Assembly: GCF_003061005.1 (NCBI RefSeq)
Contig: NZ_QAIK01000027.1
Coordinates: 1 to 36,693 of the forward strand
DNA: 36,693 nucleotides
Direction of reading: 5' to 3'
Origin: Pseudomonas sp. HMWF021
GTDB lineage: Bacteria; Pseudomonadota; Gammaproteobacteria; Pseudomonadales; Pseudomonadaceae
Shown one piece after another: positions 1-12,517 of the stretch. The translations under genes were made by a program, and so were the position numbers. Each line of letters starts with the position of its first letter. Within the stretch, counting starts at the first letter, position 1. Below the pieces are notes generated by a model. The model saw only the letters and a list, made by a program, of their open reading frames with translations. It had not been told where the DNA came from and did not search any database.

Positions 1-1
1 A

Positions 2-889
2 CAATTGATCGGCTTGCGCATTTATGTGGAAGCCGCGATCGACTTTCCCGAAGAGGAAATCGACTTTCTTGCCGATGGCCATGTGTTGGGCATGCTCGAC
101 AAGGTGCGTGACGAGTTATCCACCGTGCTGCGTGAAGCCGGGCAGGGTGCCCTGTTGCGCGACGGTATGACCGTGGTGATCGCCGGCCGTCCGAATGCCG
201 GCAAGTCCAGCCTGTTGAATGCCCTGGCTGGCCGCGAAGCCGCGATCGTCACCGAGATTGCCGGCACCACCCGCGATATTCTGCGCGAACATATCCACAT
301 CGACGGCATGCCGTTGCACGTGGTGGATACCGCAGGTCTGCGCGATACCGATGATCATGTGGAAAAGATAGGCGTCGAGCGGGCCTTGAAAGCGATCACT
401 GAAGCAGATCGGGTGCTGCTGGTAGTCGATGCCACCGCGCCGGAAGCGGCAGATCCGTTTGCTCTGTGGCCGGAATTTCTCGAGACCCGGCCAGATCCGG
501 CCAAAGTCACCTTGATCCGCAACAAGGCTGACCTGACGGGTGAGGCGATTGCCCTGGAAGTCAGTGACGATGGCCACGTAACCATCAGCCTCAGCGCCAA
601 ATCCGCTGGCGAAGGACTGGAATTGCTGCGCGACCATCTCAAGGCCTGCATGGGCTATGAACAAACATCGGAAAGCAGCTTCAGTGCCCGTCGCCGGCAT
701 CTGGAAGCCCTGCGTCATGCCAGTGCGGCGCTGGAGCACGGGCGCGCACAGCTGACGCTGGCAGGTGCCGGTGAACTGCTGGCCGAGGATTTGCGTCAGG
801 CGCAGCACTCCCTTGGCGAAATCACCGGAGCTTTCAGCTCCGATGACCTGCTCGGCCGGATTTTCTCCAGCTTCTGCATCGGTAAATAA
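2..889 (+). CDS. mnmE: tRNA modification GTPase MnmE (3' part)
   Basis: The gene is cut by the left window edge: the frame is open from base 2 and the first ~160 residues of a usual ~455-residue protein are missing. MnmE acts with MnmG to put the 5-carboxymethylaminomethyl group on the wobble uridine of some tRNAs. The visible part holds the G domain: P-loop GRPNAGKSS (near bases 184-210), a TTRD switch region, DTAG, and NKAD for guanine specificity. It is followed by the C-terminal helical region ending in FCIGK, whose cysteine is the invariant C-terminal Cys of the family. The stop TAA at 887-889 is followed by a perfect 9-bp hairpin at 906-930. The partner gene mnmG follows across the origin-like gap. 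Identity is certain; the start cannot be seen. Confidence 0.97.
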   Translation, partial: QLIGLRIYVEAAIDFPEEEIDFLADGHVLGMLDKVRDELSTVLREAGQGALLRDGMTVVIAGRPNAGKSSLLNALAGREAAIVTEIAGTTRDILREHIHIDGMPLHVVDTAGLRDTDDHVEKIGVERALKAITEADRVLLVVDATAPEAADPFALWPEFLETRPDPAKVTLIRNKADLTGEAIALEVSDDGHVTISLSAKSAGEGLELLRDHLKACMGYEQTSESSFSARRRHLEALRHASAALEHGRAQLTLAGAGELLAEDLRQAQHSLGEITGAFSSDDLLGRIFSSFCIGK

Positions 890-905
890 GCCCTCCGCTG
901 TTCAC

Positions 906-930
906 AGACAGGCCCATTCGCGGCCTGTCT
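906..930 (+). terminator. Hairpin after mnmE, probable terminator
   Basis: A perfect 9-bp inverted repeat (AGACAGGCC at 906-914, GGCCTGTCT at 922-930) with a 7-nt loop lies 17 nt after the mnmE stop. The downstream run is pyrimidine-rich but has no clean T tract, so it may be a weak intrinsic terminator or an mRNA 3'-end stabiliser. Confidence 0.5.
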
Positions 931-1020
931 GCATTCCTCATTTCCCAATTCCTTTCTCAAGTGCCGGCAGATTCCCTCTGCCTGAGCGGATTTTTCCTGT
1001 CCGCCACATCAGCGTTTATT

Positions 1021-1320
1021 CAATTTCTGTGGATTAAGCCCTGTGAATAACTGCCAATGAGGTCAGTTGATAACAGGGCTTCAAAACTGGATATAACTGC
1101 CTCTGTGGATAACCAACCCATTCATCCACAGGCTTAAACCGGTTATCCAAGGGCCTCATTGGCACCTGATCACAGGGTTTTGAAACGCTGTACATATTGA
1201 ATTATATAGTCTGTAGCGATCTATCCACAGAAAGTTTGCTCAGTAAGAATAAACATAAAAACAAAGGTTTTATAAATTTCTCTCTTTTTTATTCTTTTGA
1301 TCTCGAGTTCTCCACAGCTG
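1021..1320. other. DnaA-box cluster and AT-rich region between mnmE and mnmG (origin-like)
   Basis: The 549-bp gap between mnmE and mnmG has no plausible gene. It holds one perfect DnaA box (TGTGGATAA, 1104-1112) and several one-mismatch boxes: 1028-1036, 1042-1050, 1122-1130, 1221-1229 and 1308-1316. A two-mismatch box lies at 1143-1151. A 10-bp perfect inverted repeat (GCCAATGAGG 1053-1062, CCTCATTGGC 1154-1163) brackets the central boxes. The stretch 1176-1300 is strongly AT-rich and ends in a GATC (1299-1302), as expected of a duplex-unwinding element. In E. coli oriC sits beside mnmG (gidA); in pseudomonads the experimentally studied origin lies by rpmH/dnaA, on the other side of mnmE. 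This could therefore be a second origin element, an ancestral remnant or a DnaA regulatory site. Box presence is seen directly; origin function is inference. Confidence 0.65.
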
Positions 1321-1340
1321 GTTAAATTTTGTGCAAAGGG

Positions 1341-1369
1341 TTCTTTAGGAGGGGCGAAGTCCCTATACT
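1341..1369 (+). promoter_or_regulatory. Candidate promoter of the mnmG operon
   Basis: TATACT at 1364-1369 is a good -10 hexamer (one mismatch to TATAAT). Seventeen bases upstream lies TTCTTT (1341-1346), a poor -35. A start near 1376 would give a leader of about 60 nt before mnmG. Only the -10 is convincing. Confidence 0.35.
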
Positions 1370-1438
1370 TGTCGACCAGGTCCAGAAACCTGATCTCAAA
1401 CTATTCCTGAATTACCTACTTAAGCAGGCACGAGGTGC

Positions 1439-3340
1439 GTGGTGGATTTCCCTTCCCGTTTTGAAGTGATCGTCATCGGCGGCGGTCATGCCGGTACCGA
1501 GGCAGCACTGGCCTCAGCACGTATGGGGGCAAAAACCCTGTTGCTGACGCATAACGTGGAAACCCTCGGTGCCATGAGCTGCAACCCGGCTATCGGTGGC
1601 ATTGGCAAAAGCCATCTGGTCAAGGAAATCGACGCCCTCGGCGGCGCGATGGCCATCGCAACCGATCTGGGCGGTATCCAGTTTCGCGTGTTGAACAGCC
1701 GCAAAGGTCCGGCCGTACGGGCAACCCGCGCGCAGGCCGACCGTATTCTTTACAAAGCCGCTGTTCGCGAAATTCTGGAAAACCAGCCGAACCTGTGGAT
1801 ATTTCAACAGGCCGCTGACGACCTGATCGTCGAGCAAGAGCAGGTACGCGGTGTTGTCACCCAAATGGGTCTGCGTTTCTTCGCCGATTCCGTGGTGTTG
1901 ACTACGGGTACCTTCCTCGGTGGACTTATCCACATCGGTTTGCAGAATTTTTCCGGCGGTCGCGCCGGTGATCCGCCATCGATTGCCCTGGCACATCGTC
2001 TGCGTGAACTGCCACTGCGTGTCGGTCGCCTGAAAACCGGTACACCGCCGCGTATCGACGGCAAGTCTGTGGATTTCTCGGTCATGACCGAACAGCCAGG
2101 CGATACGCCGATCCCGGTCATGTCGTTCATGGGCAACAAGGAACAGCATCCACGCCAGGTCAGCTGCTGGATTACCCACACCAACGCGCGCACCCACGAA
2201 ATCATCGCGGCGAACCTCGATCGTTCGCCGATGTATTCCGCTGCCGGTGAAATCGAAGGCATCGGTCCGCGTTATTGCCCGTCGATCGAAGACAAGATCC
2301 ACCGCTTTGCCGACAAGGAAAGCCATCAGGTGTTCATCGAGCCGGAAGGTCTGACCACCCATGAGCTGTACCCGAACGGGATATCCACAAGCTTGCCGTT
2401 CGACGTGCAATTGCAGATCGTGCAATCGATCCGCGGCATGGAAAACGCGCACATCGTGCGTCCGGGTTATGCGATCGAGTACGACTACTTCGACCCACGC
2501 GATTTGAAGTACAGCCTGGAAACCAAGGTGATTGGCGGTCTGTTCTTCGCTGGCCAGATCAACGGCACCACCGGTTACGAAGAAGCCGGTGCGCAAGGTT
2601 TGCTCGCCGGGGCCAACGCCGCGTTACGTGCCAAAGGCAAAGAAGCCTGGTGCCCGCGTCGCGATGAGGCGTACATCGGTGTGCTGGTCGACGACCTGAT
2701 CACCCTCGGTACCCAAGAGCCGTACCGCATGTTCACTTCCCGTGCCGAGTACCGCCTGATCCTGCGTGAAGACAACGCCGACCTGCGTCTGACCGAAAAA
2801 GGTCGCGAACTGGGTCTGGTCGATGACGCGCGTTGGGCGGCGTTCTGCAAGAAACGCGAAAGCATCGAGCTCGAAGAGCAACGCCTGAAAAGCACCTGGG
2901 TTCGCCCGGGCACTCAGCAGGGCGACGCGATTGCCGAAAAATTCGGCACGCCGCTGACCCACGAATACAACTTGCTCAATCTCTTGAGCCGTCCGGAAAT
3001 CGACTACGCTAGTCTGGTCGAAGTGACCGGGCAGGGCGCGGAAGATCCACAGGTCGCCGAGCAGGTTGAAATCAAAACCAAATACGCCGGTTACATCGAC
3101 CGTCAACAGGACGAAATCGCCCGTCTGCGCGCCAGTGAAGACACGAAACTGCCTGTGGATATCGATTACACCAACATTTCCGGTCTCTCCAAGGAGATCC
3201 AGAGCAAGCTCGGTGCCACGCGTCCGGAGACGCTCGGCCAGGCTTCGCGGATCCCGGGCGTGACCCCGGCGGCGATTTCGCTGTTGATGATTCATTTGAA
3301 AAAACGCGGCGCGGGCCGTCAGTTGGAGCAAAGCGCTTGA
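1439..3340 (+). CDS. mnmG: tRNA uridine-5-carboxymethylaminomethyl synthesis enzyme MnmG
   Basis: This is the FAD-dependent partner of MnmE in wobble-uridine (U34) modification, cytosolic, 633 aa (usual length about 630). The N terminus carries the Rossmann FAD motif ([14 protein letters not shown], residues ~10-23) and the family block [18 protein letters not shown]. Mid-protein [16 protein letters not shown] and [16 protein letters not shown] are MnmG signatures. The start is GTG at 1439, giving MVDFPSRFE; a second in-frame GTG at 1442 sits better behind GAGG (1432-1435), so either may be used. The gene follows the DnaA-box region and its stop overlaps the rsmG start by 4 nt, implying translational coupling. 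A perfect DnaA box lies inside it at 1926-1934. Confidence 0.97.
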   Translation: MVDFPSRFEVIVIGGGHAGTEAALASARMGAKTLLLTHNVETLGAMSCNPAIGGIGKSHLVKEIDALGGAMAIATDLGGIQFRVLNSRKGPAVRATRAQADRILYKAAVREILENQPNLWIFQQAADDLIVEQEQVRGVVTQMGLRFFADSVVLTTGTFLGGLIHIGLQNFSGGRAGDPPSIALAHRLRELPLRVGRLKTGTPPRIDGKSVDFSVMTEQPGDTPIPVMSFMGNKEQHPRQVSCWITHTNARTHEIIAANLDRSPMYSAAGEIEGIGPRYCPSIEDKIHRFADKESHQVFIEPEGLTTHELYPNGISTSLPFDVQLQIVQSIRGMENAHIVRPGYAIEYDYFDPRDLKYSLETKVIGGLFFAGQINGTTGYEEAGAQGLLAGANAALRAKGKEAWCPRRDEAYIGVLVDDLITLGTQEPYRMFTSRAEYRLILREDNADLRLTEKGRELGLVDDARWAAFCKKRESIELEEQRLKSTWVRPGTQQGDAIAEKFGTPLTHEYNLLNLLSRPEIDYASLVEVTGQGAEDPQVAEQVEIKTKYAGYIDRQQDEIARLRASEDTKLPVDIDYTNISGLSKEIQSKLGATRPETLGQASRIPGVTPAAISLLMIHLKKRGAGRQLEQSA

Positions 3341-3981
3341 GTGCTAAGGTCACTTCGCAACACGCCGAAGAGTTATCCACAGGAGCCCGCGCGCTCGGTG
3401 TCAATCTCACAGAAACCCAGCACGAATTGCTGCTGGGTTATCTCGCCCTGTTGATCAAATGGAACCAGGCCTACAACCTGACTGCCGTGCGCGATCCCGA
3501 TGAAATGGTTTCGCGGCATCTGCTCGATAGTCTGAGCGTGATGTCGTTCATCGAAAACGGTCGTTGGCTCGACGTTGGCAGCGGCGGCGGCATGCCGGGC
3601 ATTCCGTTGGCGATCCTGTATCCGGATTCGCAAGTGACCTGTCTGGACAGCAACGGCAAGAAAACCCGCTTCCTGACTCAGGTCAAACTCGAACTCAAAC
3701 TGGATAACCTGCAAGTTATCCACAGTCGCGTTGAAGCCTTCCAGCCTGCACAGCCATTCAACGGGATCATTTCCCGGGCGTTCAGCAGCATGGAGAACTT
3801 CACCAACTGGACTCGCCACCTCGGCGATGCCGATACGCGCTGGCTGGCAATGAAGGGCGTTCATCCGGCTGATGAGCTGGTAGCATTGCCGGCAGACTTC
3901 AAACTCGATAGCGAACACGCCTTGGCCGTACCCGGTTGCCAAGGCCAACGCCATCTGCTGATACTGCGCCGCACGGCATGA
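3337..3981 (+). CDS. rsmG: 16S rRNA (guanine-N7) methyltransferase RsmG
   Basis: RsmG (GidB) methylates N7 of G527 in 16S rRNA using S-adenosylmethionine. The product is 214 aa, normal for the family. The SAM-binding loop [17 protein letters not shown] lies near residues 75-92, followed by [12 protein letters not shown] (motif II) and ISRAFSSM (motif IV-like). The start is TTG at 3337, within a 4-nt overlap with the mnmG stop; the next in-frame Met is far inside the fold, so TTG is favoured. Two perfect DnaA boxes fall in the gene, at 3373-3381 and 3716-3724. It sits between mnmG and parA, as in most gammaproteobacteria that keep this block. Confidence 0.96.
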   Translation: MSAKVTSQHAEELSTGARALGVNLTETQHELLLGYLALLIKWNQAYNLTAVRDPDEMVSRHLLDSLSVMSFIENGRWLDVGSGGGMPGIPLAILYPDSQVTCLDSNGKKTRFLTQVKLELKLDNLQVIHSRVEAFQPAQPFNGIISRAFSSMENFTNWTRHLGDADTRWLAMKGVHPADELVALPADFKLDSEHALAVPGCQGQRHLLILRRTA

Positions 3982-3999
3982 TTGGGAACACAAGCAAGA

Positions 4000-4797
4000 A
4001 TGGCTAAGGTATTCGCGATAGCGAACCAGAAGGGTGGTGTGGGCAAGACCACCACCTGCATCAACCTCGCAGCATCCCTGGTCGCCACCAAGCGCCGGGT
4101 GCTGTTGATCGATCTCGATCCACAGGGCAACGCCACCATGGGTAGCGGTGTGGATAAACATGGCTTGGAAAACTCGGTCTACGACCTGCTGATCGGCGAA
4201 TGCGATCTGGCCCAGGCCATGCATTACTCCGAGCACGGCGGTTATCAACTGCTGCCGGCCAACCGCGACCTGACGGCGGCCGAAGTGGTCCTGCTGGAAA
4301 TGCAGATGAAGGAAAGCCGTCTGCGCAGCGCACTGGCACCGATCCGTGAAAATTACGATTATATTTTGATCGACTGCCCGCCGTCGCTGTCGATGCTCAC
4401 GCTGAACGCACTGGTTGCCGCTGACGGGGTGATCATCCCCATGCAGTGCGAGTACTTCGCGCTCGAAGGCTTGAGCGACCTTGTGGATAACATCAAGCGC
4501 ATTGCCGAACTGCTGAACCCGAACCTGAAAGTCGAAGGTTTGCTGCGCACCATGTACGACCCGCGTCTGAGCCTGATGAACGATGTCTCGGCGCAGCTCA
4601 AGGAACACTTTGGCGAACAGCTGTACGACACGGTGATCCCGCGCAACATCCGCCTGGCCGAAGCGCCGAGCTACGGTATGCCGGCACTGGCCTACGACAA
4701 GCAATCGCGCGGCGCGCTGGCCTATCTGGCGCTGGCGGGCGAGATGGTTCGCCGTCAGCGCAAAAATTCACGCATCGCCGCTGCCCAGCCAACTTAA
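4000..4797 (+). CDS. parA: Chromosome partitioning ATPase ParA (Soj)
   Basis: This is the chromosomal ParA ATPase that works with ParB and parS to move newly replicated origins; it binds non-specific DNA in its ATP form. The product is 265 aa. The deviant Walker A motif KGGVGKTT is at residues 11-18, Walker A' LLIDLDPQGNAT near 35-46, and Walker B YILIDCPPSL near 118-127. Start ATG 4000 gives MAKVFAIANQ. An upstream in-frame TTG at 3982 adds six residues but lacks conservation logic and a ribosome site. The rsmG stop is 18 nt upstream and parB follows 9 nt after the stop. Perfect DnaA boxes lie at 4149-4157 and 4482-4490. Confidence 0.97.
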   Translation: MAKVFAIANQKGGVGKTTTCINLAASLVATKRRVLLIDLDPQGNATMGSGVDKHGLENSVYDLLIGECDLAQAMHYSEHGGYQLLPANRDLTAAEVVLLEMQMKESRLRSALAPIRENYDYILIDCPPSLSMLTLNALVAADGVIIPMQCEYFALEGLSDLVDNIKRIAELLNPNLKVEGLLRTMYDPRLSLMNDVSAQLKEHFGEQLYDTVIPRNIRLAEAPSYGMPALAYDKQSRGALAYLALAGEMVRRQRKNSRIAAAQPT

Positions 4798-4806
4798 GGA
4801 ATCCCC

Positions 4807-5679
4807 ATGGCCGTCAAGAAACGAGGTCTCGGACGTGGACTGGATGCACTGCTGAGTGGTCCGACTGTCAGCGCGCTGGAAGAACAGGCCGCGCAGGCCG
4901 ATACCCGTGAACTGCAGCACTTGCCGCTGGATCTGCTGCAGCGCGGCAAATACCAGCCGCGCCGGGACATGGATCCGCAGGCGCTGGAAGAGCTGGCGCA
5001 GTCGATCAAATCACAGGGTGTGATGCAGCCGATCGTGGTGCGCCCGATTGGCGGTGGCCGCTTTGAAATCATTGCCGGTGAGCGTCGCTGGCGTGCGAGC
5101 CAGCAGGCCGGGCAGGAAACCATCCCGGCGATGGTTCGTGATGTACCGGATGAAACCGCGATCGCCATCGCGCTGATCGAGAACATCCAGCGTGAAGACC
5201 TGAATCCGATCGAAGAAGCAGTCGCCTTGCAGCGTCTGCAGCAGGAATTCCAACTCACTCAGCAGCAGGTGGCCGAGGCTGTGGGTAAGTCTCGGGTGAC
5301 TGTGGCTAACCTGTTGCGACTTATTGCACTGCCGGAAGTCATCAAGACCATGCTGTCCCACGGCGACCTGGAAATGGGTCATGCCCGTGCTTTGCTCGGT
5401 CTGCCGGACAATCAGCAGGTGGAAGGGGCGCGACATGTTGTCGCACGCGGCCTGACCGTGCGCCAGACTGAGGCACTGGTTCGTCAGTGGTTGAGTGGCA
5501 AACCGGAGCCTGTGGAAGCGGCCAAACCCGACCCGGACATTGCCCGGCTCGAACAGCGTCTGGCCGAGCGCCTAGGCTCTGCGGTGCAGATTCGCCACGG
5601 CAAGAAGGGAAAGGGTCAACTGGTGATTGGTTACAACTCTCTCGATGAGCTTCAAGGTGTGCTCGCACACATCCGCTGA
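4807..5679 (+). CDS. parB: Chromosome partitioning protein ParB (Spo0J)
   Basis: ParB is the centromere-binding CTPase that loads at parS, spreads along DNA and stimulates ParA. It is 290 aa. In order: the ParA-interacting basic N terminus (MAVKKRGLGRGLDALL); the ParB/Srx domain with KYQPRR, GERRWRA (CTP-binding) and ENIQREDLNPIEEA; the helix-turn-helix LTQQQVAEAVGKSRVTVANLL (near residues 152-172); and a C-terminal dimerisation domain ending in the ELQGVLAHIR helix. Start ATG 4807 follows AAGGA. It is the last gene of the mnmG-rsmG-parA-parB run; atpI begins about 150 bp further on behind its own promoter. No parS site was recognised in the window. Confidence 0.97.
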   Translation: MAVKKRGLGRGLDALLSGPTVSALEEQAAQADTRELQHLPLDLLQRGKYQPRRDMDPQALEELAQSIKSQGVMQPIVVRPIGGGRFEIIAGERRWRASQQAGQETIPAMVRDVPDETAIAIALIENIQREDLNPIEEAVALQRLQQEFQLTQQQVAEAVGKSRVTVANLLRLIALPEVIKTMLSHGDLEMGHARALLGLPDNQQVEGARHVVARGLTVRQTEALVRQWLSGKPEPVEAAKPDPDIARLEQRLAERLGSAVQIRHGKKGKGQLVIGYNSLDELQGVLAHIR

Positions 5680-5724
5680 AACATTTCCTCATGTAGCGCG
5701 CAGTCGGAAATCACTACCTGACAG

Positions 5725-5753
5725 TTGAATAGGGGCAGAACCGCCCCTATACT
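5725..5753 (+). promoter_or_regulatory. Candidate sigma-70 promoter of the atp operon
   Basis: TTGAAT (5725-5730) and TATACT (5748-5753) are separated by exactly 17 bp, close to the sigma-70 consensus. The spacer contains a palindrome overlapping both hexamers (ATAGGGGC 5729-5736, GCCCCTAT 5743-5750, loop AGAACC). It could be an operator, or the parB terminator hairpin doing double duty. The transcript would start near 5760 and lead into atpI at 5828. Confidence 0.6.
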
Positions 5754-5827
5754 CTGCGCGCATTTTGTCGGCACAAATTATGCCAAGTTATTGAATTTCG
5801 GCAGCCGACCATTGGAGAGCAATCGTG

Positions 5828-7121
<1,294 letters not shown>

Positions 7122-7145
7122 GAGCAGCCTCGGCTGATCTGATGT

Positions 7146-7167
7146 CCCTCCCGGTCAAACGGGAGGG
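7146..7167 (+). other. Intercistronic hairpin, atpB-atpE
   Basis: CCCTCCCG (7146-7153) pairs perfectly with CGGGAGGG (7160-7167) around a 6-nt loop, with no T tract after it. It lies in the gap before atpE, the subunit needed in many copies per complex. It is more likely an RNA-stability or processing element than a full terminator (inference). Confidence 0.55.
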
Positions 7168-7239
7168 GGCTCCTAACCGGGCCTCTGAAACGATTTGTTT
7201 TACCGCTTTAATCTAAAAAACCTAAACCATACGACGTAA

Positions 7240-7512
<273 letters not shown>

Positions 7513-7571
7513 TTACCCGGATTCTTCCGAGTAATTTGATGTGATGGACAACGTAACTGCGAGGTGTTGGC

Positions 7572-8042
7572 GTGAACATTAATGCGACCCTGATTGGCCA
7601 GTCCGTTGCGTTCCTGATTTTTGTACTGTTCTGCATGAAGTTCGTATGGCCTCCGGTCATCGCCGCTCTGCACGAACGTCAAAAGAAGATCGCTGATGGT
7701 CTGGACGCTGCCAGCCGAGCAGCTCGCGACCTGGAGTTGGCCCAAGAAAAAGCGGGTCAGCAACTGCGCGAAGCGAAAGCTCAGGCAGCTGAAATCATCG
7801 AGCAAGCCAAGAAACGCGGTAACCAGATTGTCGACGAAGCCCGTGAACAGGCTCGCGTCGAAGCTGACCGTGTGAAGGCTCAGGCTCAGGCCGAGATCGA
7901 ACAGGAACTGAACGGTGTCAAAGACGCGCTGCGCGCCCAAGTGGGTAGCCTGGCCGTTGGCGGTGCTTCGAAGATCCTGGGTGCCACAATCGATCAAAAC
8001 GCGCACGCAGAGCTGGTTAACCAACTGGCTGCTGAAATCTAA
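7572..8042 (+). CDS. atpF: F1Fo ATP synthase subunit b
   Basis: Subunit b is the peripheral stalk of the stator. The product is 156 aa: one N-terminal membrane helix (residues ~5-25, [20 protein letters not shown]) followed by a long, charged, alanine-rich coiled coil and a C-terminal part that contacts subunit delta. The start is GTG 7572 behind GAGGT (7561-7565), giving [10 protein letters not shown]. The atpE-atpF gap holds an imperfect hairpin near 7512-7535. atpH follows after 12 nt. Confidence 0.97.
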   Translation: MNINATLIGQSVAFLIFVLFCMKFVWPPVIAALHERQKKIADGLDAASRAARDLELAQEKAGQQLREAKAQAAEIIEQAKKRGNQIVDEAREQARVEADRVKAQAQAEIEQELNGVKDALRAQVGSLAVGGASKILGATIDQNAHAELVNQLAAEI

Positions 8043-8054
8043 GCGAGGGCGATC

Positions 8055-8591
8055 ATGGCAGAACTGACCACGTTGGCCCGACCTTACGCTAAGGCGGCCT
8101 TCGAGCACGCTCAGGCCCACCAGCAACTGGCCAATTGGTCAGCCATGCTCGGCCTGGCAGCAGCGGTGTCGGAAGACGACACCATGCAGCGCGTGCTCAA
8201 GGCCCCGCGACTGACGAGCGCAGAAAAGGCCGCCACGTTCATTGACGTGTGCGGCGACAAGTTTGATGCCAAGGCACAGAATTTCATTCACGTCGTTGCC
8301 GAAAACGACCGTCTCCTGCTGTTGCCGGAGATCGCTGCTCTGTTCGACCTGTACAAGGCCGAGCAAGAGAAATCGGTAGACGTGGAAGTGACCAGTGCTT
8401 TCGCATTGAACCAAGAACAGCAAGACAAACTCGCCAAGGTTCTCAGTGCACGACTCAACCGGGAAGTGCGCCTGCAAGTCGAGGAAGACAAATCCCTTAT
8501 TGGGGGCGTTGTCATCCGCGCCGGCGACCTGGTTATCGATGGCTCGATTCGCGGCAAAATCGCGAAACTTGCCGAAGCATTGAAATCTTGA
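8055..8591 (+). CDS. atpH: F1Fo ATP synthase subunit delta
   Basis: Delta (OSCP-like) joins the b stalk to the top of F1. It is 178 aa. The N-terminal helical domain begins [19 protein letters not shown], the usual delta opening. The C-terminal part has the conserved [22 protein letters not shown] stretch typical of the family (near residues 147-168, written here in shortened form as [10 protein letters not shown]...DGSIR). Start ATG 8055 is 12 nt after atpF; atpA follows after 21 nt. Confidence 0.97.
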   Translation: MAELTTLARPYAKAAFEHAQAHQQLANWSAMLGLAAAVSEDDTMQRVLKAPRLTSAEKAATFIDVCGDKFDAKAQNFIHVVAENDRLLLLPEIAALFDLYKAEQEKSVDVEVTSAFALNQEQQDKLAKVLSARLNREVRLQVEEDKSLIGGVVIRAGDLVIDGSIRGKIAKLAEALKS

Positions 8592-8612
8592 GTTTGAAGG
8601 GGCAGCAGAGCA

Positions 8613-10157
8613 ATGCAGCAACTCAATCCTTCCGAAATAAGTGAAATTATCAAGGGCCGCATCGAAAAGCTCGATGTGACCTCCCAAGCCCGTAACGAAG
8701 GCACTGTCGTCAGCGTATCTGACGGCATCGTGCGGATTCACGGTCTGGCCGACGTCATGTACGGCGAGATGATCGAGTTTCCGGGCGGCGTCTACGGTAT
8801 GGCCCTCAACCTGGAGCAAGACTCCGTAGGTGCCGTTGTACTGGGCGCATACACCAGTCTGGCTGAAGGCATGAGCGCCAAGTGCACCGGCCGCATCCTC
8901 GAAGTTCCGGTAGGTAAGGAACTGCTGGGTCGCGTAGTCGACGCACTGGGTAACCCTGTTGACGGTAAAGGTCCACTGGGCAACACCGAGACCGATGCGG
9001 TCGAGAAAGTTGCACCGGGCGTGATCTGGCGTAAGTCGGTAGACCAGCCTGTACAGACTGGCTACAAGGCTGTCGATGCCATGATCCCTGTCGGCCGTGG
9101 CCAGCGTGAGCTGATCATCGGTGACCGTCAGATCGGTAAAACCGCTCTGGCGATCGACGCGATCATCAACCAGAAAAACAGCGGCATTTTCTGCGTCTAC
9201 GTGGCAATCGGTCAGAAGCAATCGACCATCGCCAACGTGGTTCGCAAGCTGGAAGAAAACGGTGCACTGGCTAACACCATCATCGTTGCAGCGAGCGCTT
9301 CGGAATCTGCAGCACTGCAATTCCTGGCTCCGTACTCCGGTTGCACCATGGGTGAATTCTTCCGCGACCGCGGTGAAGACGCGCTGATCGTCTATGACGA
9401 TCTGTCCAAGCAAGCAGTGGCTTACCGCCAGATTTCCCTGCTGCTGCGCCGTCCACCAGGCCGTGAAGCTTACCCAGGCGACGTGTTCTATCTCCACTCC
9501 CGTCTGCTGGAGCGCGCATCCCGCGTTTCGGAAGAGTACGTAGAGAAGTTCACCAACGGCGCAGTGACCGGCAAAACCGGTTCCCTGACCGCACTGCCGA
9601 TCATCGAAACCCAGGCTGGCGACGTTTCCGCGTTCGTTCCGACCAACGTGATTTCCATCACCGACGGTCAGATCTTCCTGGAATCGGCCATGTTCAACTC
9701 GGGCATCCGCCCTGCAGTGAACGCCGGTGTTTCGGTATCCCGTGTGGGTGGTGCCGCTCAGACCAAGATCATCAAGAAGCTGTCCGGTGGTATCCGTACC
9801 GCTCTGGCTCAGTACCGTGAACTGGCGGCATTCGCCCAGTTCGCTTCTGACCTGGACGAAGCGACCCGCAAGCAACTTGAGCATGGTCAGCGCGTTACCG
9901 AGCTGATGAAGCAGAAGCAATACGCACCTATGTCGATCGCTGACATGGCGCTGTCGCTGTATGCCGCTGAGCGTGGGTTCCTGACTGACATTGAAATCGC
10001 CAAGATCGGCAGCTTCGAACAAGCGCTGATTGCTTTCTTCAACCGCGATCACGCCGATTTGATGGCCAAGATCAACGTTAAAGGTGACTTCAATGACGAA
10101 ATCGACGCTGGCCTCAAAGCCGGTATCGAGAAGTTCAAGGCCACCCAAACCTGGTAA
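8613..10157 (+). CDS. atpA: F1Fo ATP synthase subunit alpha
   Basis: The alpha subunit carries the regulatory nucleotide sites of the F1 head. It is 514 aa, standard for proteobacteria. The Walker A motif is GDRQIGKT at residues 170-177, with Ile where E. coli has Thr. [16 protein letters not shown] gives the Walker B region and [21 protein letters not shown] the family signature. The C-terminal helical domain ends in FKATQTW. The 50-nt gap to atpG holds a stable hairpin (10163-10186). Confidence 0.98.
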   Translation: MQQLNPSEISEIIKGRIEKLDVTSQARNEGTVVSVSDGIVRIHGLADVMYGEMIEFPGGVYGMALNLEQDSVGAVVLGAYTSLAEGMSAKCTGRILEVPVGKELLGRVVDALGNPVDGKGPLGNTETDAVEKVAPGVIWRKSVDQPVQTGYKAVDAMIPVGRGQRELIIGDRQIGKTALAIDAIINQKNSGIFCVYVAIGQKQSTIANVVRKLEENGALANTIIVAASASESAALQFLAPYSGCTMGEFFRDRGEDALIVYDDLSKQAVAYRQISLLLRRPPGREAYPGDVFYLHSRLLERASRVSEEYVEKFTNGAVTGKTGSLTALPIIETQAGDVSAFVPTNVISITDGQIFLESAMFNSGIRPAVNAGVSVSRVGGAAQTKIIKKLSGGIRTALAQYRELAAFAQFASDLDEATRKQLEHGQRVTELMKQKQYAPMSIADMALSLYAAERGFLTDIEIAKIGSFEQALIAFFNRDHADLMAKINVKGDFNDEIDAGLKAGIEKFKATQTW

Positions 10158-10162
10158 GCCGC

Positions 10163-10186
10163 AGCGGGAGCCGCAAGGCTCCCGCT
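10163..10186 (+). other. Intercistronic hairpin, atpA-atpG
   Basis: AGCGGGAGCC (10163-10172) and GGCTCCCGCT (10177-10186) form a perfect 10-bp stem with a GCAA tetraloop (a GNRA-type loop, unusually stable) right after the atpA stop. It is followed by only TT, so read-through into atpG is expected. Likely role: segmental mRNA stability or partial attenuation that tunes subunit ratios (inference). Confidence 0.6.
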
Positions 10187-10207
10187 TGCTAACCTGATAG
10201 GTGTTAC

Positions 10208-11068
10208 ATGGCAGGCGCAAAAGAGATTCGCAGTAAGATTGCGAGCATCAAAAGCACGCAAAAAATTACCAGCGCCATGGAAAAAGTGGCGGTCAGCAAA
10301 ATGCGCAAGGCACAAATGCGCATGGCTGCTAGCCGTCCTTATGCGGAACGTATCCGCCAGGTAATTGGGCATCTGGCCAACGCCAACCCGGAATACCGCC
10401 ACCCGTTCATGATCGACCGTGAAGTAAAGCGTGTTGGTTATGTCGTCGTGAGCAGTGACCGTGGTCTGTGCGGCGGCTTGAACACCAACCTGTTCAAGGC
10501 CCTGGTCAAGGACATGGCGGTAAACCGCGAAAACGGCGTCGAGATTGATCTGTGTGTTGTTGGTAGCAAGGGTGCGGCCTTTTTCCGCAACTTCGGCGGT
10601 AACGTCGTTGCAGCTATCAGCCACCTGGGTGAAGAGCCGTCGATCAATGATCTGATCGGCAGCGTCAAGGTGATGCTGGATGCCTACCTGGACGGCCGTA
10701 TTGACCGCCTGTCCGTGGTATCCAACAAGTTCATCAACACCATGACGCAACAGCCTACCGTGGAGCAGTTGATTCCACTGGTGGCAACCCCGGATCAAGA
10801 ACTCAAGCACCACTGGGACTACCTCTACGAACCAGACGCCAAAGAGCTGCTTGACGGCTTGATGGTGCGCTACGTGGAGTCGCAGGTGTACCAGGCGGTG
10901 GTCGAGAACAACGCGGCTGAACAAGCTGCGCGGATGATCGCGATGAAGAACGCTACCGACAACGCCGGTGATTTGATCAGCGATTTGCAGCTGATCTACA
11001 ACAAGGCGCGTCAGGCTGCGATCACCCAAGAGATCTCGGAAATCGTCGGCGGCGCTGCCGCGGTTTAA
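10208..11068 (+). CDS. atpG: F1Fo ATP synthase subunit gamma
   Basis: Gamma is the central rotating shaft. It is 286 aa. The N-terminal helix opens with [20 protein letters not shown] and the C-terminal helix carries [16 protein letters not shown], the two strands of the coiled coil that enters the alpha3-beta3 ring. The Rossmann-like middle contains [12 protein letters not shown], a family signature. It starts 50 nt after atpA and ends 27 nt before atpD. Confidence 0.98.
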   Translation: MAGAKEIRSKIASIKSTQKITSAMEKVAVSKMRKAQMRMAASRPYAERIRQVIGHLANANPEYRHPFMIDREVKRVGYVVVSSDRGLCGGLNTNLFKALVKDMAVNRENGVEIDLCVVGSKGAAFFRNFGGNVVAAISHLGEEPSINDLIGSVKVMLDAYLDGRIDRLSVVSNKFINTMTQQPTVEQLIPLVATPDQELKHHWDYLYEPDAKELLDGLMVRYVESQVYQAVVENNAAEQAARMIAMKNATDNAGDLISDLQLIYNKARQAAITQEISEIVGGAAAV

Positions 11069-12472
<1,404 letters not shown>

Positions 12473-12477
12473 TCCCG

Positions 12478-12495
12478 GCGCCCGGCAACGGGCGC
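12478..12495 (+). other. Intercistronic hairpin, atpD-atpC
   Basis: GCGCCCG (12478-12484) pairs with CGGGCGC (12489-12495) around a GCAA tetraloop, 6 nt after the atpD stop. It has the same loop as the atpA-atpG hairpin. Weak downstream TAATTT; it may damp expression of atpC relative to atpD (inference). Confidence 0.5.
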
Positions 12496-12517
12496 TAATT
12501 TAGGTTGAGGCAATCAG

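Noticed and set aside
3982-3999. Earlier TTG start for parA
   Set aside because: It adds six residues (MGTQAR) before a conserved MAKVFAIANQ start and has no good ribosome site.
8139-10220. A ~690-codon minus-strand open frame opposite atpH-atpA
   Set aside because: It lies wholly antisense to conserved ATP synthase genes and has no ribosome site or family motif.
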